Assembly: GCF_910592395.1 (NCBI RefSeq)
Contig: NC_088313.1
Location: 15,950,437 to 16,014,436 of the forward strand
From: Lineus longissimus
Taxonomy: Eukaryota; Nemertea; Pilidiophora; Heteronemertea; Lineidae
Direction: 5' to 3'
DNA length: 64,000 bases
Shown: piece by piece, positions 12,701 to 23,720 of the stretch
Position numbering within the stretch: the stretch's first letter is position 1
How the letters are laid out: every line of letters begins with the position of its first letter
Translations under genes and position numbers: made by a program
Notes under the pieces: model-generated
What the model was told of the DNA's origin: nothing
The model's database searches: none
The model's input: the letters and a program-made list of their open reading frames with translations, nothing else

Positions 12701-15230
12701 TTGATGCCTTTGGATGACCTCTTACTGCTACTGCTACTGCTTGTGTTAGTGTTTCCTATGGATGTGTCAGTGTGTGTTACATGTCGAACTTCTTGGGGCA
12801 AATTTATGAAAGTTCCTTGATGGGTTATCAAAGAAACTCACAGAAAATTTGAAATGAGCTTTTGTTGGTAATTGTCGGGGAATTTTTTTAGTAAGTTTGT
12901 ACCGTCTGTCTAACCTTGCCTCTTCACCATGTGGAATCGACAGCAATCTCTCTGAGGGTCTCCCACCACGCTTGGAGAGGTGGTTGTCCTTGACTCGGAG
13001 AGGCAGGAGACCCTCTAAGAATTTGTTGCTGATTTGAGTGCTGTTGCCATGCAGGTTTGTTAACTCTGCAGACTCTTTCCCCAGTATCACTCTGCCAGAA
13101 ATGTTATTGTACATGTATATTAAATGTTATCTCAATTGGGGAGTCTCATACATGAAAGATGGGACATTGTCCCTATTGTATGACATATGTGAGTCACTGC
13201 CCTTTGCCCATGCATGTGTACAACACCTTTCAATTACTGAATTAGTCATTAGGGAGACTGACCACATGCAGCCACAAGGCGTATCTCCAGTGACAGTCAC
13301 CAGTACACTATCGGCTTTTGTCTGGCCTTAGATATTGAGTATAAAGGCCATTTGATGGGGATCAATAATTAATACAGCATATTGCCAGCACCAGGAATAG
13401 GACACAGTTTGCACACGGGGCACATGTGCTCCCTGTATACACAGTGAACAGACTGCTCCAATGTAAATAGCAAATTTAATTTAATTCAACCCTTTCTTGT
13501 TCTGGAGATCTTCTCGAAGCATTCTCAGTCTTAGATGGACATTCCTGTTCTGGTCAAAAATGCTGTCACTGCCAGATGAATACACCTTAGGCCTGGCTAA
13601 CAGCCGGGTACACCCAACACTAATATTTTCTTTACAGCTTAGGTCTTCTCGAAGCATGTCTGCATATCAATAATTGCATATCATTAGTGTGAATCCAACT
13701 ATTGTTCATTGTATGACTATGAAGCAAATCTCAAGAATTTTTTGAATTCAGTTTGCTACAAATATTTTTATTTTCTGCATGTGCCCTCACCCAGTGAAAT
13801 TCTAGACACTTTCTTAAAGAACCTTACTGGTGCATGTACCCTATGTTACCAAATCTATCTGTTTTAAATCGAAATTCAATCTTGACCTGCACAAATTTTT
13901 CATGAAAATCAATTGATATTGCATTTGTCAACAATGCAACTTGAGTCTAAAACTAATTGGAGAAAGAATAAAGGTATTCGTGAAACATTTGGATACTCCA
14001 CAGTTGTGCAGTGTGAGAGGTGTCGACTTAGAAGGAGGTCTACTTGATCTAGGGGTACTTGACCTCTTCCACGGCTATGGGAAAAATGCTTTTCCAGACA
14101 CTACCTGGTATTTGTCAACGTGATTTGTACCTTTGTCTCTGGGCATAGCACTTTACTTACGGTACTCTCTTCCTTCTTCTGATGCTTCCATAAGGACTTT
14201 CTGTTGTATCTCTTGTAAATATGTCTGAATTATCATTTTCAATTTATCTTTTTTTACTTTTTCAGTGCCAAAAGAAGCCCGGAATGGCCTGTTCAACTTC
14301 GGCCTCTGGGTCGCAACGATAATCTTTTCGGCATTCAGCATAGCGTGGGGGCTGGTCTGCATTGGTTTTGTCGTGCTAAATGTTGGAACGAAGCCGATTG
14401 AAACTTTAACTGGCCCCATGGGTCTATACTTATGGAATGCATTTGCTTGTAAGTATTCATCTAAGGATGAAATTTCACATCATCCCATTCAGATCATCAC
14501 ATGGAACTCCGAATTCACTTGAAAAAGTGTAACTGTCTTTGTGTATTGCAACAGAGTAACTTGTAGGGTTGATCTAAATAAATATTTTCCAAAGATGTGT
14601 TGTTATTGACCTAAAGAAGTTTCATCTTGTACATTGTATGAATATTTTGCTCATGGACAAATATATTCCCACGTTTTCTCCAGACACATTGTTATTCTTA
14701 TGATTTATGTGTGGGACATGTGATATAAACCACAAAAAAAAACATCAACTGTTTGAGAGAAAACATTTAACCATTTGTGGTTAAGACATGTCAGGAACTG
14801 ATACTCAAGTTTGCATGAACAAAGTTTGCAAATTCCTGCACAAAGAAAGTCGCACTTATGAAAATATTGTTTTTAATTTCCGAAGTGTGTCCTTAAATAG
14901 AGATTTTCCACTTATTGTATGGCTAAAAAAATCAAACTAATTTCCACTGTTCTATTTTCAGTGTTTTTTACGCTGCTTTCTGTCATAATGTACATCATCC
15001 TCTATCACGTCGACCTGGTAGACAATGTCATGACGTCGATGGAAAAACAGAACTACTGGACGTCTCAGGATCGAACATACCTCTCGTACTCTTTCTGGTT
15101 TATGGTGGTGCCGACAGGGTGTTACCTCCTCAATATCATCATCATCTATATCTCTGGCACTAAGATCAAACCAGTTCGATACCAGGCATCAATGAAACAA
15201 GCACAGATTGATGGTGTTATGATGTACTAA
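9783..15230 (+). CDS. CLRN: clarin-family four-pass membrane protein (4 coding exons, 281 aa)
   Basis: Clarins are tetraspan proteins of the PMP22/claudin-like superfamily; vertebrate CLRN1 and CLRN2 act in hair cells and photoreceptors. Exons: 9783-10056, 12106-12225, 14266-14448, 14962-15230, all GT-AG, phases closing over 846 nt. Predicted membrane segments lie at residues about 8-30, 143-169, 185-207 and 237-257. NVSGVYDTNKFKGEVHFGLF (52-71) aligns with the CLRN1 stretch that carries its N-glycosylated Asn48 and the (M/V)-(Q/H)-(Y/F)-GLF motif. KPIETLTGPMGLYLWNAFA after the second segment matches the CLRN1 KPFETLHGPLGLYLL region. The tail ends in GVMMY, as CLRN1 ends in DLMY. Exon 2 (40 codons, charged, two Cys) makes the first extracellular loop clearly longer than in CLRN1 (232 aa). 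Two adjacent Met codons begin the frame; the first is taken. Orthology to CLRN1, 2 or 3 is unresolved. Confidence 0.9.
10057..12105 (+). other. clarin intron 1, no gene seen
   Basis: About 2 kb of AT-rich intron between clarin exons 1 and 2. I see short low-complexity runs (for example Cys-rich TGTTGTTGCTGTTGC near 11080) but no exon-like frame with splice sites and no clear transposon ends. Confidence 0.6.
12262..12485. mobile_element. 224-bp MITE in clarin intron 2
   Basis: The ends are inverted repeats of about 25 bases with few mismatches: left TACTGTGAACTCCAAAAT then TTTCGC; right, reverse-complemented, TACTGTAAACTGCAAAAT then CTTCGC. The interior is AT-rich with TTCGC words and has no coding capacity. 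This is a typical small non-autonomous DNA transposon; the superfamily is not determined because no clear target duplication is visible. Confidence 0.7.
12486..14265 (+). other. remainder of clarin intron 2, no gene seen
   Basis: Intron sequence between the MITE and exon 3. Some frames are open for about 100 codons on either strand near 12770-13330, but none has splice sites with protein-like composition, and frames on both strands overlap, which is expected by chance. Confidence 0.55.
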
Positions 15231-15411
15231 AATAACTTTCTAACCATCGAAGTTGTTATGGTAATTAATATGGTGGTCATTGATAATATGCAGGTGTCAC
15301 ATTGAACATTTTTTAAACGTCTCAGTCATTGGTCGAAAAATGGCTCGAAGAGTAAGAATACTTGTATAAAAGAAATGGTCATTTTCAACACCACTTCCAT
15401 TGGAAATATAA

Positions 15412-15850
15412 GTCGTGCTTCCACCTATCAAATCCCCGTGTCTTTGCGCTTACATCTATGAATTGCCGTGTCTAAATAGACCCGTGTGTCAAATCCCCGT
15501 GTCTATTAGCCCCATCGAGCTCGATGGGGCTAATCGGGGGCTAATTTAGACCCGTGTTCAACACGGGTTTTTTGATAGGTGGAATCTGAATAGACACGGC
15601 AATTGCAAGTTCTACGATCCGGCGACAGATGGCGCGGTGTAGTTGCCTCGGTATTACGCATGCGAAATTCCCCTCCAACGGGAAAGAAACACGGGAGAGC
15701 TCCCTACCTACAGCGCACCTGTCTCCGGGGCTATTAACCATTATCTAACACGGCTGATAGGTGTTAGTGCGCCCCGGGTTTTTTTGACACACGGCGAAGA
15801 CATGGGTCTTGAAAAACACAGGGTTTTATGATAGGTGGAACTACGACAAG
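15412..15850. mobile_element. MITE-like element with long, nested terminal inverted repeats
   Basis: The left end GTCGTGCTTCCACCTATCA matches the reverse complement of the right end (GTCGTAGTTCCACCTATCA) with two mismatches, and partial similarity continues inward through CCCCGTGTC-type words. Inside, another TTGATAGGTGGAA copy at 15572-15585 and repeated CCGTGTCTA/TAGACACGG blocks show nested inverted repeats, and a perfect palindrome lies at 15505-15534. GC content is higher than in the flanks. It sits in the presumed clarin 3' UTR, after the stop at 15230 and before the AATAAA at 16267. Confidence 0.65.
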
Positions 15851-16266
15851 TAGTGTCATATTTTACCTCGTGTCATAATGGTAAACGATTTACAAAATGA
15901 CAAGAATGCTAAAATTGTCCTCATTTGTTTTGTTTCTTGCTGATTGTACAGGTACAGTAGATGTACAGTGAATTGTGTTCTTTTACTAATAGTGATTATT
16001 ATGTTGCATTTATACTTAAATAATAATATAATTATTAATGGGACCACTGTTAGGACTTCAGGTCTTACATGGGATTACAGAAATGAGTTAAAAACTCGTG
16101 GGCATTTTTACAGATTTATAGAAGTATGCAGTTAGTTTGCTCAAAAAGGAAGTCGTATTGTTTTTGTTCTGATTGGCCTGGTAATGAAAATTAATATTTG
16201 AAATATAAATGTGGTCTTTCTTTTGTGCTTAGTACTGGGTATCCCATAAAACATGCCTCCAAATGA

Positions 16267-16272
16267 AATAAA
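16267..16272 (+). terminator. candidate poly(A) signal of clarin
   Basis: AATAAA about 1.04 kb after the clarin stop codon, followed by a T/G-rich stretch. If used, the 3' UTR contains the MITE at 15412-15850. Another AATAAA lies at about 18258, so the 3' end is uncertain. Confidence 0.4.
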
Positions 16273-16554
16273 GTTGGTTGAAAAATTGATTGGCGTGCAT
16301 GAGAGACAACTAATATTCAGTGGTTTCCATCAGAGCTCAAATATCCATAAATTGACAGTTGTCACCATGCACTTGTCACCATGGGCATTCTCTAGATACC
16401 TCCGATCTGGAGTGGTCTAGAGCAGGGCAACAAGCACATGTACATTCCAGTTTTACTTCCATTTTTATTGTTAGTGGCTCTCATGTATTGATATCATTAG
16501 AGATATTGAGCTGATATACAGCATGACTTGAAACAAGCTGGAAAAATTGTGATA

Positions 16555-16640
16555 TCCTGGGCAGTGACTCGAACCTGATGCCTGCAGGAAACGGTGGTCA
16601 CACTCAGTCACACTAAATTTTGTAGGTCATTGGCAATGGA
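16555..16640 (-). repeat. tRNA-derived SINE fragment
   Basis: On the minus strand GGTTCGAGTC is a perfect pol III B box, with TAGTGTGACTGAGTG, a weak A-box-like block, about 40 bases upstream. No further SINE body or tail could be delimited. Confidence 0.35.
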
Positions 16641-16740
16641 TATATTAAATATTGGGTAGTTAGATATAGAATATCTAGGTTTAGTTAGTTAGGTGCATGT
16701 TTTTAGCAATTGGTATATTGGTATGCAATATTAACAAGCT

Positions 16741-16756
16741 GGGGGGGGGGGGGGGG
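16741..16756 (+). repeat. poly(G) tract
   Basis: Sixteen consecutive G residues, expected to be length-polymorphic and prone to sequencing error. Confidence 0.9.
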
Positions 16757-18354
16757 TTGTGACTATGATATGAATTAACAGGCCGGGGGATTGAACTTCC
16801 TTATCAAATGACATGCTCCAAGCATAATCTGATCTGAAATTACAATTTTTTCGTCAAAGTTAACAGAACTTTGATTGTTGTGTATATGTTATTTTGTTGT
16901 AAAATATACAAGTTTTCCATTCCATTCCATCCATCCATGTACTATTCCGTCTACCTGGCCAAGGTTCAGGTTTTCCATCCATCCCATTTTGGGTGATTAT
17001 TATTTTCTTTATAAAATGCTGATATCTCTTTTGTACAAACAATACAGCTGTTCCTTGTGTGTGTATTTTTAACATGGCTTTAGATACATGTATACTCTGC
17101 TTAAAGGGGAAAACCGTTCTTAATCACTGGTGGTCCAGTAAAATAATGATCCACTAATACGCAATGCCGTAGTGCAGTTATTATGAATACCAATTCGTTG
17201 AAATTTGGTATTTATAGTATTTGTCATTACTTGTATGTCTACACAAAGGCAAACTGAAATATATACATGTATTTAGTGTGTATTTACGCAATTGATATTT
17301 TAAGCTTGAGCTTATGTCTTCACGTCTTGTCCGTTCGTCGTCCGTCGGGAATCTGTACAAGTTGACCCAATTTAGATCAAACTCTAAAAGTGTCACTGAC
17401 AGTGCCACATTTTGTCATATCTCAAAGTAAATTTAACCTCCATATGTCATTTCATCTGCAACTAAATGATTCCCAGGTGAGCACAATGTCATTTCATTCA
17501 AATTCAATTACAAATTCAAACTTTTTAATGAACTGCTTAGGCCTTTGATAATACTAATCGGTCATTATGAACCTCTGGAGGAATAATATCATTGAAGTGC
17601 TCTGCAAACAAGGGATTTTTGTATCAATAACAACTTGACGGTCGATTGCCAACTAATTGGCAACTACTTCCCAATCACAATCATCATGTTGACATGATAG
17701 GTCCGTGACATAAATATTTTGTTTGCCGAGTCGTATTAAGTGGATCTGAAGGTGTATTTTCTTTGGTGCATCAATTCTTTTAGTCAATTTGCATAATATC
17801 TTACTTTTGTCTTTCCTATAAACTGCCTTCAAAGTTCTAGTCTATTGCACTTTTTCTTTTCCTGTGTTTATGCATTTATGCGCGACATTTTCATTCACTC
17901 TCACTCTATACAATGATACACAACTTGTTTCCAAGCTGAAAATGTTACAATATGCTAGAAGTTCCATCCTGACTCAAACATTCCTCTATCTCTCCTTGTT
18001 AGGGATTCTCATTTGAAAAAGTAGTTTCTTTTCCACAGTCGTATATTTTGGGATAATCTGCAAACGCAAAAAGCTATAAAAGCCATGCGAGCATTTCCAG
18101 GTTTTTAGTATGACCCAACAGCCAGTCAGGTCCTCTTTTTCAAATCATTTAACTTATATTGATCCATTTGTTAGTGTATTCATGTTGCAATCTTTCAATG
18201 TAAAAGTGCAATGATTGGAAATGCATATCCTCACATGTACAATGTAAGGCATTGGCAAAATAAACCCAAGATTTGTAGAAATATGTTTTTTGGTTTATTT
18301 TAACATCGAGGTAGAGCTCAGAATCAGAAGGCAGGCAAAACCTTGTCCTTGAGA
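16757..18354. other. intergenic, no gene seen
   Basis: AT-rich sequence with no exon-like frames. On the minus strand, GACGAACGGACAAGACG-type words around 17325-17350 resemble the GAC-rich tail of the repeat at 33180-34745, so a decayed fragment of that family is possible. Confidence 0.5.
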
Positions 18355-19230
18355 CAACTTATGTACCTACAACCCATGTAGCAGAAATGTACCTGCTACA
18401 GCTCATGTACCCAGGACTATGTTAGGACCATTCTGCACTTGGTAGAGACTCCATCTCACTGTGCTCTTGAAGACAGGCACCTGCCCATTGAGACAGCTGA
18501 TGTGCCTATATCCAATGTTGCTGGGATGTACCCGATATAGCCAATGTCTGTATGAATAACAAATAAATATCACACCATCAGCACATTCTGCCACCTGTCA
18601 CTTTTAATTGTGTCATGGCGAGTAAGTAAAATTTTATTGCTCGATCTTAAAATAAGACAATTCAATATAAAAATTACACATACACAGCAAAGGACAATCC
18701 ATATATAAAACAGGTGAAATTGGAAATGGGTTAGGACGATAATAGACAGTGTAGGCTAGTGATAGTGGTAAGCTTCCACATGCATAAGCCATGCATGACT
18801 ATTGCCGGCGAAGAGGGACCTGGGGGCTTCAGTTTCTCCAAGGACACATCCCCGGGCACTGCCCTTTCTTCTACCAACAGCGGAATGGTCCAGATATTGT
18901 TTGAGTTGCATTGGCTGTATGTAGCAGGTACATCCCAGCTCAATGGGTTGTAGGTACATCAGCTGTCTCAGGTGCCTGTCTTCAAGAGCACATCTTGATC
19001 AAGGACAGAATGAACCTGATATTGTCCCAGATACATGGACTGTACCAGGTACATCGCAGCTACAGGGGTTGTATCAGGTACATCTGCTGTACCTCCAAAT
19101 GGCCAGGTTGCACCAGCCTTCAAGAGCACAGCAAGATGTAATCTCTACCAAGGGCAGAATGGTCCGGATACTTTCCCTGCTACATTGGTTGTACCAGGTA
19201 CATGGGTTGCATCAGGTAAATCCTGGAGGT
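18355..19230. repeat. inverted/tandem 140-bp repeat
   Basis: A unit containing CTTCAAGAGCACA, a CTACCAAGGGCAGAATGGTC block and several CAGGTACAT words occurs at least twice in tandem on the plus strand (CAAGAGCACA at about 18984 and 19124, spacing 140), with a weaker third copy from about 18800. A reverse-complement copy occupies 18355-18560 (GTGCTCTTGAAGACAGGC, GACCATTCTGCACTTGGTAG). The spacer of about 240 bases is unique. Several open frames run through the array in more than one register, which a 140-bp repeat can produce without coding. Confidence 0.75.
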
Positions 19231-21426
19231 TCATCCCTGTACATGGAGTTTACTGTCTCTTGTACTTCTCGTGAACAAAAAGAATATCAAACAGAGGGAT
19301 AATTAATCAACTGTCTATACAACTAATTTTATTTTCAAATAATGCATATGTGTATCCTTTACATATTATTCTGGTGAAAGACAACTTCTCTACCTTGTCA
19401 ATTTTCTTTCAGTATGGAATATGATTTTGAAGTTCAGTTACAATTTACCTCTTTAAGATGACTGTCGGCTCAGCTTAGACCTTCAATTAAGGCAATATCC
19501 TGCAAGATTTTTAGTCTCATCAGACAGCAGAGCTGGTGTACTTTTCATTTCGAGTATCATCAATTCATGTGGTAATAATTGTACCTTAACCTCATGAATG
19601 CTGACTAGTGAGGGCATCGTAGACTTCTCAAAGCAAAAGAACCATATCAGGATAACATGAACCCACCAAGGACAGAACTGTTTTGAGGAAGTTTCCCTCC
19701 ATTCATAGATCTCCAGATAACACACATGATGTCCAAGGACTAGTGAAGCCAAGGGCATCTTTGCCAAACTGCCTTGGTGAGGGTACACCCCATAAATATT
19801 AACCACACCACCACCTGAGCTGAGCCAGAAATGTTTTTGGCACTGGCAGATAAGGGTCAATTCTAAATGAAGTAGGCAATACTACCACGTGGGCTTTTGA
19901 TATGATCCTTTTACTGATACTGTTACCCCACAAGATAAGTCGAGAGATATATGACTTTTGGGGGTATATTTTCCCTTAAAAATCAATCCTACCTGGGTTA
20001 ATATGCTACATACATAAAGAAGGGTACACGACTGATGTCCCTTGGTTTACAATCCTACACACAACAACAGCAGTAATTGGAGGACATAGCATTAGATGTG
20101 CAAAGTACCTACAGAAAGATATGTCATTCACTAGAACACTTAAGAGGGGCAGCATTGCCAAAGCTCAGTTCAGAGTGCCATTACCAATTTCGTTGTTGAG
20201 ATTATGTTCAATGACAGGAGAAAGCGACACCCAAAAAGGAAAATGTGGTGTCACTTCAGGTTTGTGAATGACGAGGAGAGGCAGGCTGTGTTGGAACTAA
20301 ATTTTTTTTAAACAGACAAACTAGAACCACCACAATGCTGCCCCATTTAGATTGCTATTAACAGCACTAAATATGTAAAGGAGAGAGAACAGTATTATCA
20401 ACATCAACAATATTCAAATCATAAACATATGTGCAAATCAACAGAAGAAAAAAAATTCCCGGTGATGTTTTGGGAATGAATAGAAACAATCTGAACTAAC
20501 AATTTTCACCTCAACTACCAAATTTTTCAAACCACACATATAAAAAGAAGAAAGAAATTGTACATGTTTACATCGATCAACAGTGCCCTATATTTAAGCC
20601 AACTGGAACATATTGCAGAAGCTAAACGAACATGCTATACATGTAGGGGACATGTTGGTTATTGAATCATGCTTCTATATGGTACCAATATCTACCATGT
20701 GTGCAAGATATTTGGAATCTATTGGAAAATGCATGAGAAAAAAAAGTGCATTTGGCATATATAGATAGTGTTTTTGTGATAAAATATTCCTATTATTTTC
20801 GAGTTCTTGAATTCTTTGGATATTCAACAAGTGTGCTTCTTTATTCAATAAGTAAGCTAAAATTAGCAGAATATACTCCAAGATTCATCAAACAAATCCA
20901 TTCCATTTGACCCAGCACAATAAACTCTGCAAGAAGCTGTTTGATGGGCAGGCAACAAGAATATAAAATTCACTTGAAAAAATGAACTGAGGAGTAGTTC
21001 GAAGCGTCGTGATCAGACGTAACATTGAGACTAAATCCACACAAAACCTTTCTTAAACTCTGCTCTATCTACATCTAGTCTACGGAAATATGAAAACCTA
21101 CTGGCGTCAATCAAATTCACCCTTAGGTTTGTTGACAAATAAAGCACTAACAACAAAGATAAAATATTTTAGAAGAAAACCTTCTTCATTATAAAGCTTT
21201 GGAAGCTTGTCCAAGTAACACTTCATGTTCCTCTCACTGACCATGGCACGATTAAAACCTCCAAGATTAACCAATATGATAATTCAGAAAATAAGTGAAG
21301 TGTCCTTGCACTGTCACAATATTTCAAAATCTCCTTTGAAATTTTTCCTCGAGCAGTCTGACCCGACAAATCTACTGAGGGCACGCCCTGCTATTATTGG
21401 AGCAGTCAAAATCGCAGTGTATATTA
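19231..21426. other. intergenic or distal NDRG 3' UTR, no gene seen
   Basis: No splice-consistent exon was found. A 125-codon frame on the minus strand (19483-19860) has no recognisable domain. AATAAA on the minus strand near 19327-19333 could be a very distal NDRG poly(A) signal, but transcript length cannot be inferred from sequence. Confidence 0.45.
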
Positions 21427-21550
21427 AAGGAGTGATTCCACTCGAGCGGTTTTTTACTGTGGCAGTTTGCCACCGACAGTGCTATTCTTGCATTTAAAAC
21501 TTCGTCGCAACGGCAAACCGCAGAAGTTTCCCACTGTAAAGGAATCAGTC
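21427..21550. mobile_element. short MITE-like inverted repeat
   Basis: AGGAGTGATTCC at the left and GGAATCAGTCCT at the right are inverted with one mismatch. Inner arms also pair (GTGGCAGTTTGCC against GGCAAACCGC). It is small and non-coding, consistent with a foldback or MITE element. Confidence 0.55.
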
Positions 21551-23360
21551 CTCAGTGGTATAGTTTTGTGAAATATAAGCACCAGATGACTCTGAAAATC
21601 TAGCAACTGGTACGAACAACCAGAACGCGCTGTAGTGGTGGAGAAATTGGTAAAGTTCTACACTTTGGTGATGCCACAACAGTACTGATACATGTAATAC
21701 ATCAAACTATGCTAATAAAGTAATTTTGGAGCAAAACTATCTATCTATACAGGTTAAGTGCATGGATTTATTTTTGTGTAGTTTGTGTGATACGTATTCT
21801 TATACTGGTTATCGAAACATATGGTGCGCTGTCTTTGAATTCAAAAAGTATGGCACTGAGGTAAACCCCAGAGGAAGGTCGTTATAGGAACAAATAGTTT
21901 TGTTTTTAAGAATAGCTGAATGTGAATAACAGCATGGCCACAAGTAAGAAATGAATACATCTAAATAGCATGAATCTGGTACATTCAGTTCACCATGTGC
22001 GTACAGGCTGACAGTGACAACACACCTGCTATAGGTACATGTAACATGTACCCAGCAAGTTTATTTAGGCTTGACAACATCAAAGTACGATGAAAGAGAT
22101 TCCATTGAAGAATGGTCAACTAAAGATGCAGTTGATATACTGGACTCAGAAAATAGATACCTCATTGTCGGTATTGGCTGTCTCAACAAACACGTCCAGT
22201 TTAGTATCAATTCCTTTAAGGTCCGTGGCCTCCATGAAGGTTAGTCACAGGCAACTATTCATAGCCATATGGCACTTTTATCAGAAATTAGGCGGTTCGT
22301 TTTGGTCCTGAAGAGCTAAACATGAATGGCACGAAATATTTCCAAAAGAAACTACTGTTGTTTCAAAAATTGAACAGAATTGTAAAATATTAAACCTTTA
22401 CCATCTCATGGTATTAAACAATGAAGAGAGACTAGTCAGTATGGTTTTTTTTGTCCTAACGGAGGGACATGAATGGCACAAAATCTTTCTTCAAAAGAAA
22501 CTTCTGTTGTTACAAAAATCAAACAGAACTTGAAAATAATCTGTTAATACCATCTCATGGTACTTTCATGGAACAATTATGAAAGATGTCGCTTCATCTC
22601 ACATCTTCACCGGCAAAAAAATGTAAAACAAACAATTGACTAGCAGCTGCGAAGGTACAACAAAAGTTAAACAAAACATTCCTAATGGCTCAAAGTTATT
22701 TCAAATATCTCATGGGAAAAGCCAAACTTCGTTATTACCAAATGAACACCACTGGTAGTGAACTCAGTTAATCTCACCCTAAGTGTTAAAGAAAACACCT
22801 AAAATGTATGCATGGATGTGTGCATTTGTTCTATGCAGATGCAAATTTTGTGCTAAGTACATTTTACAACTTTTATGAATGATATGGCAATGAGTATAAA
22901 CAGTAAAGACTTTATGTCACAATAATTTTTAGTAGCTTTACAATTGAACCTACCCAGACTATTGTAAATCTGACATACAAAGTTGGGATTCTACATGTAT
23001 TACATTTGTACTGTATTGCATTAGTTTGTAATTCCATGGTATTGAGTTCAAATCGCTTGAAAACATCATACAGGTCCACATTCAAGATGAACTACGATCT
23101 TGCAAACAGAAATACATGAGATCAACACATTGGTATTGTGACTCTCAGCAGTTTTGAAGCTACAGGACAACCTTCACAAAGAGCATGACACAACAGAGAA
23201 ATATGGAAAGGCTACAGAATCATTCAGATTGAGGTTGATCAATCAAGTGAAGTCCTTAAACCGATATTAAGTAATCGAGCCAAAAGCACACTGGTGTGCA
23301 CCTCATATAAAACTGAAAAGTTTCAAGAAACAAACCAAAGAGGAACCGGTGTTAAGATAA
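21551..23360. other. intergenic or NDRG 3' UTR, no gene seen
   Basis: AT-rich, without coding signals. A small direct repeat occurs: CATGAATGGCACGAAAT at about 22322 and CATGAATGGCACAAAAT at about 22468, each followed by AAAAGAAACT, CTGTTGTT and CATCTCATGGTA, indicating a local duplication of about 145 bases. Minus-strand AATAAA motifs at about 22058 and 21766 are candidate NDRG poly(A) signals. Confidence 0.45.
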
Positions 23361-23720
23361 ATGCCAGTGGCGGCGCCACAATCGATCGTACCTTCTGACG
23401 CCATGACGTCATTTTCTGGTCGGTTGACGTCGCATGAGGTCAATCACGGGAAACCATTGCGTACATTTTTGCACAGGATTTCAACAACACAAAACGTGCC
23501 TAATAACTGGCATCGCGCATATTTTCCGCAAAATTATCTTAAGAAACTGATAGCTCAATAGATTTAAAACAGGAAGATGCAAACGTCGCCGAAATCGGTC
23601 GAAAATAAGCGATCGTTTTCGGGCTCAGAAATAACATGATAATGCATTGGAAATGGAGAGTTTTGGTATGATCGATTGCAGCGCCACGCGGCGGATAAAT
23701 CGCGCCGGTTCCTCATTAGT
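23361..23720. promoter_or_regulatory. CpG-rich block with CRE sites, promoter-like
   Basis: GC- and CpG-rich relative to its surroundings. TGACGTCA at 23404-23411 is a perfect CRE and TGACGTCG at 23425-23432 a near match. On the minus strand the CRE overlaps an ATG (TGACGTCATGG, ATG at 23404-23402) that opens a short frame and meets a possible donor (GAAG|GTACGA) after four codons. No downstream exon was identified. It could be the promoter of an unannotated or non-coding transcript antisense to or downstream of NDRG. Confidence 0.35.

Noticed and set aside
18943-19302. 119-codon frame through the 140-bp repeat array
   Set aside because: Other registers are open too and the reverse arm translates similarly; better explained by a repeat without stops than by a protein.
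19483-19860. 125-codon minus-strand frame
   Set aside because: No recognisable domain, no splice signals, no promoter; Trp/Cys-rich composition typical of non-coding DNA.
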